This document shows, in pieces, positions 57,413 to 64,000 of a stretch of DNA of 64,000 nucleotides. Every line of letters begins with the position of its first letter. Positions within the stretch are counted from its first letter, which is position 1. Location of the stretch: NCBI GenBank assembly GCA_964016985.1, contig OZ024830.1, forward strand, positions 76,911,763 to 76,975,762. The letters are read 5' to 3'. The notes under the pieces are model-generated. The model ran no database searches and was not told the DNA's origin. It was given only the letters and a program-made list of their open reading frames with translations. A program made the position numbers and the translations under genes. The DNA is from Anodontia alba (taxonomy: Eukaryota; Mollusca; Bivalvia; Lucinida; Lucinidae).

Positions 57413-58415
57413 CTGGTCTTAGGGAATCCATTGCTGAAGAGTGAACGGTGTCTCTGAAGACTGTCCAGCTCTCATCTACATCTTCTGAACTGTGTTCCAG
57501 TGCATCTAAACGGCTGCAGATAACGTTGACGAATGCTTGCCTCTTGCTGTCTTGTTTCAGCTTGGAGACATCTAATTTCTTTGGCACCTTTTTGCCTTGT
57601 GGTCGTCGTACAGGCTGAATGCGCAGGTTGAGTTTGCTGACAACAAGCCTGTGATCTGTCCAACAGTCTGCACCACACATAGTTTTAGTCACTCTGACAT
57701 CCTGTCTGTCCTTCCTTCGCACTATGACATAGTCAATGAGATGCCATTGTTTGGAGCGAGGGTGCATCCATGTTGTCTTTCTGCGAGTTGGTAGACGGAA
57801 GACTGTGTTGGTGATCAGTAATTCATGCTCTGCACACTTCCTTTAAAGGAGGAGTCCATTGCTGTTGCACTTCCCTACACCTTCAGATCCAATCACTTCT
57901 TCCCAGGTCTGGTGGCCTGTGCCCACTCTGGCATTGAAGTCCCCGAGGAGTTTGAGTTTGTCTGTCTAGGGTGCTGCAGAAATCACAGAATCCAAATCAT
58001 CATAGAACTTGTCTTTAACCTCATCTGGGTTGGTCATTGTGGGTGCATAGGCACTTACAATTGTTGCATGCCTCTTGCCAGATAAGGGAAGTCTCAGCGT
58101 CATCAGGCGGTCATTTATGCCTTTGGGAAGTCCTGAAAGCTTGCTGACGAGGTGTGACTTAATGGCGAATCCTACTCCTGCTTCACGCCGCTCTTCTTTC
58201 TTGCGTCCACTCCAGAAGAAAGTGTAGCCAGCACCAACTTCTTTTAAAAGCCCTTCTTCTGCAAGGCGAGTCTCACTCAGAGCTGCAATCTCAACTTTGT
58301 ATTGGTCAAGTTCTCTACCAACTAGAGCTGTTCTTCGCTAAGGTCTGTCAGAACTAGAACTGTCCATTAGGGTGCGCACATTCCAAGCGCCGATAGTAAG
58401 AGGTATCACCTTCAT
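57413..58415 (-). pseudogene. LINE copy 2 endonuclease (inverted segment)
   Basis: From ATG at 58415: MKVIPLTIGAWNVRTLMDSS, then an in-frame TAG (58340-58338), RRTALVGRELDQYKVEIAAL, SETRLAEEGLLKEVGAGYTF and later CWTDHRLVVSKLNLRIQ. WNVRTL and the TDH dyad are APE-endonuclease motifs; TDH is lost in copy 1. A second in-frame stop is at 57845-57843. The same frame holds at both ends, so damage looks like point stops. Confidence 0.85.
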
Positions 58416-59188
58416 CTTCTTTTCTTCTTGTTTGACCGCTAAGTGGGATTCCCGCTGATCGGTTAACCAGCCAGGAGTTTTGAAGCAGACAATTGTTTAG
58501 GGCACCTTTTCTAGCCCCTTCCCCATGCTACGGGGGTGAGCAGCGCGATCCTAAAAAGGTCTGCTCAGTCGCTCAGTTTGGCTGCCGAATTCCCCATACT
58601 GCTTCGCTATTAAGGAAAGCGACCATATAGAACCAAGCCGCCTGTGTGCAGGTCCGCAACTACAGCTTCCAGTGTTTCCTCACCTGCTGCTTCGCCGCTC
58701 GCCCATCGTCACAGGGCTTTTGTATGATTTGCATATATGTGCTTGCTGTGAATGTGTGTTGCTGATTAAGATGACATGCGCTGTGAATTGGATTATAGTG
58801 AGGGAGAGGCGCGCAGAGTCAACCTCACTCTCTCATCCTGACCTAGCTGGATCCAGAGGCAAGACAGTGTCAGGACATCTGGAGCTAAGCCCGGATGCAG
58901 TGGATGACCATGACTTCTTTTGTGCCTTGTCATGCTCTCCATGCTCCACAACATGCTGCTGCATCGCCATTTGGGCCGTTGAATCATAGAAATGATTTCT
59001 TCCGCCCCAGCTGCCGAAGCAGACTTTACATAACTGGAACAGGCAAATCCAGGTATGCAGGTTTTTGTTTGGGTTGCCAACTCCTAGATGGATGGCCGAC
59101 CAGGGCTTGAGAGCTCCATCTGCCCTAGATATTGCTACACAGATTCTGTTAACAGCTATATAGAAGCAGTAACTTAAATGTCTTATGT
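58416..59188 (-). mobile_element. LINE copy 2 5' leader (inverted)
   Basis: Minus-strand sequence upstream of the endonuclease start. It includes GGCTGGTTAACCGATCAGCG and TGGTCGGCCATCCATCTAGG. It is absent from the truncated copy 1. The 71-105-codon ORFs here on either strand are not recognised as genes. Confidence 0.65.
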
Positions 59189-61453
59189 AGCTGGACAGTC
59201 TTCAGAGACACCGTTCACTCTTCAGCAATGGATTTCCTAGGACCAGTATCTCGCAAACACCAAGATTGGTTTGATGAGAATGACAAAGAAATTCAGGGAC
59301 TCCTTGAAGAGAAACACCAAAACCACAAGGCTTACCTCAGAAATACCAGCTCAGTATCTAGCAAGACTGCCTATTCAAACATATGCAAGACAGTTCAGAC
59401 GAGGCTCAGAGACATGCAAGACTCTTGGCTGAGAAAAAAGGCTGATGAAATCCAGTCCTTTGCAGACAGAAAGGACATGAAAAAGTTCTTTGATGCACTC
59501 AAGACAGTATATGATCCCAATAGCTCAGGAACCACCCCACTCCTTAGTGCAGATGGAACTAGTCTTCTGACTGATAAAGAAGCTTTCTTGAAAAGATGGG
59601 CTGAACACTTTGATGGTGTCCTTAATAGGCCATTATCTATCAATGATGAAGCTATCAACAGACTACCACAGGTGGAATGTAATCCGCTGCTTGATGAGCT
59701 CCCAACCGTCTCTGAAACAGTGAAAGCAATAAAACTCCTGTCATCTGGCAAGGCTCCAGGATCAGATGCAATAACTGCAGAGATCTACAAAGCAGGCGGT
59801 CCTCCAGTTGCAGAGAAACTGACAGAGTTATTTCACATTATGTGGAGAAAAGAAGCCACCCCTCAAGAATTCAAGGATGCAACAATTATCCACCTATTCA
59901 AAAGGAAATGGAATCCTCAAGTCTGTGACAATCATCGAGGCATCTCTTTATTGTCAATTGCTGGGAAGATTCTTGCTAGGGTCCTACTGAACCGATTGAA
60001 TGAACACTTGGAACAGTCAGGGCTTCTACCAGAAAGCCAGTGTGGATTCAGGAAAAACAGAGGAACAATAGACATGATCTTCACAGCACGACAGCTTCAA
60101 GAAAAATGCCAGGAACAGAATGTGGACCTCTACATGAACTTTGTCGACCTTACCAAAGCATTTGACCCAGTCAGTCGTGAGGGACTTTGGAAAATTATGG
60201 CAAAGTTTGGTTGTCCTACCAAATTCATAGGAATGGTGCGGCAGTTCCATGATGGTATGCTTGCAAGGGTCCAAAATGATGGCGAGTTTTCTGATCCATT
60301 TCCTGTGACAAATGGAGTTAAGCAAGGCTGTGTACTAGCTTCAACACTGTTCAGCATGATGTTTTCTGCCATGCTTACAAATGCTTTCTAAGATGGTGAC
60401 AATGGTATACCTATTAGGTATCGCTTTGATGGGAAACTTTTCAACCTAAGAAGGTTGCAAGCTAAATCTAAGGTGCAGACAGAGGTGCTAGACGAGTTCC
60501 TCTTTGCTGATGACATGGCAAAGGGTGCTCCAACAGAAGAGAAAATGCAAAAAGGTGTGGATCAAGTATCTGAATCATGCAAACGCTATGATCTCACAAT
60601 CAGCATCAAAAAGACTGAGGTAGTATATTAGCCAGCACCTGGAAAGCCTTACAAGGAGCCTACCATCACAGTGAAAGGTCAACGACTGCAAGTGGTAGAC
60701 AAGTTCACCTACCTTGGAAGCACATTGTTTAGAGTTGAGCACATTGATAATGAAGTCAATGCTAGAATTGCCAAAGCTAGTGCAGCATTTGGCCGGCTAC
60801 GTGGAAGTATTTGGGACCAAAGTGGAATCAGACTTGACACATAGCTGAAAGTATATAGATCGGTAGTGCTGCCAACACTATTATACGCATGCGAAACTTG
60901 GACAGTTTGCCAACGGCATACCAAAAGACTGAACCACTTCCATACGAGCTGTCTTAGAAAACTTCTAAAGATCAAGTGGCAAGACAGGATTCCAGACACA
61001 GAAGTCCTGAAAAGGGCAGGGATGCAGAGCATACATACTCTTCTGAAATTGGCACAGTTAAGATGGACAGGCCATGTTACCAGAATGCTTGATGAACGTT
61101 TGCCAAAGAAAATCCTCTATGGAGAACTTCAAGTAGGAAAACGCTCCCATGGTGGTCAGAAGAAGCGATACAAGGACACCCTCAAAGCCTCCCTTAAAGA
61201 CTTCAACATACCAACAGAGTCATGGGAAGAGATTGCACAAGATCGTACAAAATGGCGAGGCCTCATAAAATGGGGAGCTGGTGAATACGAAGCAAAAAGA
61301 ATCAGCGAAGTCGAGCAGAAACGTGCACAGCGGAAAGCCAGAGCTAAGGCATCACCAACAGAGCTTTCTTCCTCAGACCTCTCTTGTTCTATCTGCAACA
61401 GGCAGTTTAGAGCTAAGATTGGTCTCATCAGCCATCTTAGAACACACAAATAA
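59189..61453 (+). pseudogene. LINE copy 2 reverse transcriptase and C-terminal zinc finger
   Basis: A single frame runs from SWTVFRDTVHSSAMDFLGPV to LISHLRTHK, broken only by stops at 60389-60391, 60629-60631 and 60842-60844. Motif A is FVDLTKAFD and motif C LFADD (60503 on). The C-terminus ends CSICNRQFRAKIGLISHLRT. No frameshift was noticed, in contrast to copy 1. Confidence 0.9.
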
Positions 61454-61523
61454 TAACACATCACACAGTTGATTAGGATTGGTCATTGTCAGTAATGACA
61501 GACGAACAAGAAAGATAAAAATT

Positions 61524-61854
61524 CCCTCAGGCTGGTAATTATCCAAACTTTCCCATGAAAATGACGTTTTGGGTCAAAGTAGAGTCTGATTGAACTCCCG
61601 AACCCCATGCGAATCCAGCCCTGGGAAACTTGATAGCGCAGTTGATGGCGGGCCATCGCAAATCCCAGCACATCCGTCACTTTGGACTCGGATCCCCCAA
61701 CCCCCACCACCCCCCCCTCACCCGCCCACCCACCTCGGGTCCCGGGGTCGGAGTTGGAATTAAATCAATAAAATAATATATGACAGCATATCGCATGACC
61801 TTTTCACAACAGCTCAGAGTCCCAGATCAGGAACAAAACTCGTTGTGTGGTTTT
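61524..61854. other. Interspersed repeat and C-rich stretch
   Basis: 61540-61630 is an inverse of the 2180-2250 repeat (TTTCCCATGAAAATGACG). 61690-61745 is rich in CCCCCAC. No gene. Confidence 0.45.
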
Positions 61855-62111
61855 CATTACGCAAACACGCCTATTCAAATATATTGAAAAATTTCACCAC
61901 AAAAAACTGAAAGTTTTCAGATAAAAATACTGATATTTTTCATATTTCTGCTCAAAACATAGATTTCGGCGAGGCGGTTCTAACGAGCACCCACAATCTA
62001 TGTTTTTGTGCAGAAATAAGAAAAATAGTGTATACCCCTGTGAACCCCAGTTTTACTATATAAAAGTGGGGTTTAAGGGGGTCAAAATTATATAGGTATG
62101 TTTTCGTGATG
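61855..62111 (-). mobile_element. MITE family 1, copy F, short palindrome
   Basis: CATTACGCAAACACGCCTAT left and GGTATGTTTTCGTGATG right. One palindrome arm is cut to ACATAGATTTCGGCGAGGCG, as in copy E. Confidence 0.75.
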
Positions 62112-62212
62112 TACACGACGCTAGTACATGATGATGGTATATAGCAAATTTGGTCGACATCCATCCTACCGTATAGGAGGAGGCAGTGTAACGGACATAA
62201 TTCAGTAACTAC

Positions 62213-62573
62213 AGTCGAACATCGATGGCTCGAACACCGATGGCTCGTTTACCATGGCTAATTCGAACTAGTTTATGAGTCCCTACGAAATTCGCCCGAT
62301 AGCTCAAGAAAATAAAATTTAAGAAAAGTTTCTTATTTTATCTTGAAATTGTATGTTGTGTGTACTCATTAGAGTCGCCTCATCGAGGCGATTCTAATGA
62401 GTACACTCATCATACAATCACAGTGTAGAAAATCGAAAAGATTTCCCTAAATTATAGCTATTTGCTTCCTGAACTGGTGCCATGATTAACCCTCAGTGGC
62501 TCGAACTACCCAGGTCTCGAACGAATTTCTATGGTCCCAAACATGTTCGAGCCATTGAGGTTCGACTGTAGAT
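62213..62573. mobile_element. MITE family 8, intact, with the shared palindromic core
   Basis: CTACAGTCGAACATCGATGG left is mirrored by CCATTGAGGTTCGACTGTAG right. The centre (62345-62430) holds GTACTCATTAGAGTCGCCTC facing GAGGCGATTCTAATGAGTAC. Confidence 0.82.
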
Positions 62574-62638
62574 TTAACTTTTGACCCCTGGTCCGGGCTA
62601 TAGTCATTAACCAGAATGGTTCGGTGTTCATAACCGTG

Positions 62639-62770
<132 letters not shown>

Positions 62771-63980
62771 CTTTAACTCTGACCACCATTTTGTGCCCCG
62801 AAGCGAAACGGTTTGTGCAGTTTTTGTTGGGAACTTCCCTAGGAACAATCCTATCAAGTTTTGTTGAAATCCACCAAGTGGTTACGGAGGAGATGTTATT
62901 TGATTTTTTTTTTGTTCTGGCCTCCATTTGGTGCAGTGAAGTGGAACGATTTTAGCACTTTGGTAGAGGACCCCCAAGGAACAATCCTACCAAGTTTAAT
63001 TGAAATCGGCCAAGTAGTTATGGAGGAGATGTTGTTTGATTTTTTTTTCTTCTTTTTTTTAGCTCTGGTCGTCATTTTGTGCAGCGGAGAGGAACATTTT
63101 AAACAATTTTGGTTCAGGACCTCCAAAAAACTATCCTATCAAGTTTGGTTGAAATCTGCCCAGTGGTTACAGAGGATATATTGTTTGAAGTTTTTTCCCC
63201 TATTTTGGCTCTGGTGGCCACTTTGTGCAGTGGAGTATATAGATTTGAACAGTTTTGGTAGAGGACCTCCCAAGACACAATCCTATGAAGTTTGGTTGAA
63301 ATTTGCCCAGTAGTTACGGCGAAGATGTTGCTTGAAGATTTTTTTTTATTTTTAGCTGTGGCAGCCATTTTGTGCAGCGGAGCGAACAATTTGTGTTATA
63401 TTTGCTAGCGGGCCTCCCAAGGAATAATCTTATCAACTTTGGTTGAAATCTACCCAGTGGTTATAGAGGAGATGTTATTTGAAGTTTATTCTATTTTTAG
63501 TTCCGGGGCCATTTTGTGCCGCGGAGTGGAACGATTCGAGTAAATTGATTGAGGATCTTACAAGGAACAATCCTATCAAGTTTGGTTGAAATCCCTCCAT
63601 TGGTTACGGAGAAGATGTAATTTGAAGTTTTTTTTTCTGTTTTTAGCTCTGGCGGCCATTTTGTGCAGCGGAGCAGAATGATTTGAGTAATTTTGGTAGA
63701 GGACCTCCCAAGGAACATCCTATCATGTTTGATTGAAATCTGCCCAGTAGTTACAAAGGAGATGTCATTTGAAGTATTTTCTGTTTTTAGCTATGGAGGC
63801 CATTTTGTGCAACGGGAGCAAAACGGTTTGAGCACTTGTGGTAGAGGACCTCCCAAGGAACAATCCTATCAAGCTTGTTTGAAATTCGCACAGTGGTTAC
63901 GGAGGAGATGTCATCTATAGCAAATTGTGGACGACAAACGCCGGACACAGGGCGATCACAATAGCTTACCCCGAGCACAT
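62771..63980 (-). mobile_element. Tandem-core (pearl-like) element 3, ~145-bp units, reverse strand
   Basis: Seven to eight units of about 137-150 bp each contain (+ strand) GGCCATTTTGTGCAGCGG, GGTAGAGGACCTCCCAAGGA and ACAATCCTATCAAGTTTGGT. On the minus strand the left end reads GCTCGGGGTAAGCTATTGTG ATCGCCCTGTGTCCGGCG, parallel to the left module of elements 1 and 2. The element is bounded on the far side by the AT microsatellite. Confidence 0.75.
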
Positions 63981-64000
63981 TAGCCGAAACGACCTTGGCC

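Larger units (their letters stand above)
57402..61523 (+). mobile_element. LINE (APE-type) copy 2 with 5' inversion and 9-bp target duplication
   Basis: ATAAAAATT at 57402-57410 and 61515-61523 flank the element. 57411-59188 is the 5' part (5' UTR and endonuclease) in reverse; 59189-61514 is the 3' part (reverse transcriptase, zinc finger) forward. The two parts overlap by 58 bp of element sequence: 57413-57470 is the complement of 59189-59246. This is the structure expected from twin priming. Close to copy 1 in sequence. Confidence 0.92.

Noticed and set aside
57825..58989. Plus-strand ORFs of 86 and 105 codons
   Set aside because: They are antisense to the inverted endonuclease and leader of LINE copy 2.

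Overview
This is non-coding-rich eukaryotic DNA. It has short exons with GT/AG introns up to 15 kb, dense MITE-like palindromes, APE-type LINEs and tandem-core elements that start with GTC/GTCC microsatellites. From memory, the left-end module (TCACCTGAGC..GGTATTGTGATCAC) and the 'pearl-like' tandem-core layout point to a bivalve mollusc. The taxon is an inference.

One host gene can be read, on the + strand, in ten exons from 4097 to 45054; its 5' exons lie upstream of the window. The first four exons (4097-4284, 19465-19587, 25976-26080, 26955-27093) encode the catalytic C-terminal part of a beta-1,4-galactosyltransferase, with DVD, WGGEDDD, the metal-site His and the terminal DGLNS block. 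No stop codon follows where this family normally ends. Instead a strong donor (27094) leads, in matching phase, to six more exons (29678-45054). These encode a complete SENP/Ulp1-like (C48) cysteine-peptidase domain ending in a stop codon. The best model is therefore a galactosyltransferase-SENP-like fusion. The peptidase keeps its His and Asp, but the catalytic Cys is Ser and the oxyanion Gln is Arg, which suggests a pseudoprotease.

Just downstream of the WGGEDDD exon, about 40 tandem copies of a 66-bp unit (19545-22195) derive from the end of that same exon plus its splice donor. This is an exon-born minisatellite carrying dozens of decoy donors.

The 15-kb intron before that exon holds an 8.4-kb composite insertion: two arrays of a 166-bp repeat flanking 1.95 kb of other DNA, all inside one split palindromic MITE. 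It also holds a 5'-truncated LINE (14588-17904). A second copy of the same LINE (57411-61514) has a 5' inversion of the twin-priming type with a matching 9-bp target duplication. The 3' end of the window holds a third tandem-core array on the other strand.

At least ten MITE or foldback families recur across the window. Several with unrelated termini share the same long palindromic core. Short ORFs inside repeats, arrays and AT microsatellites are not genes.
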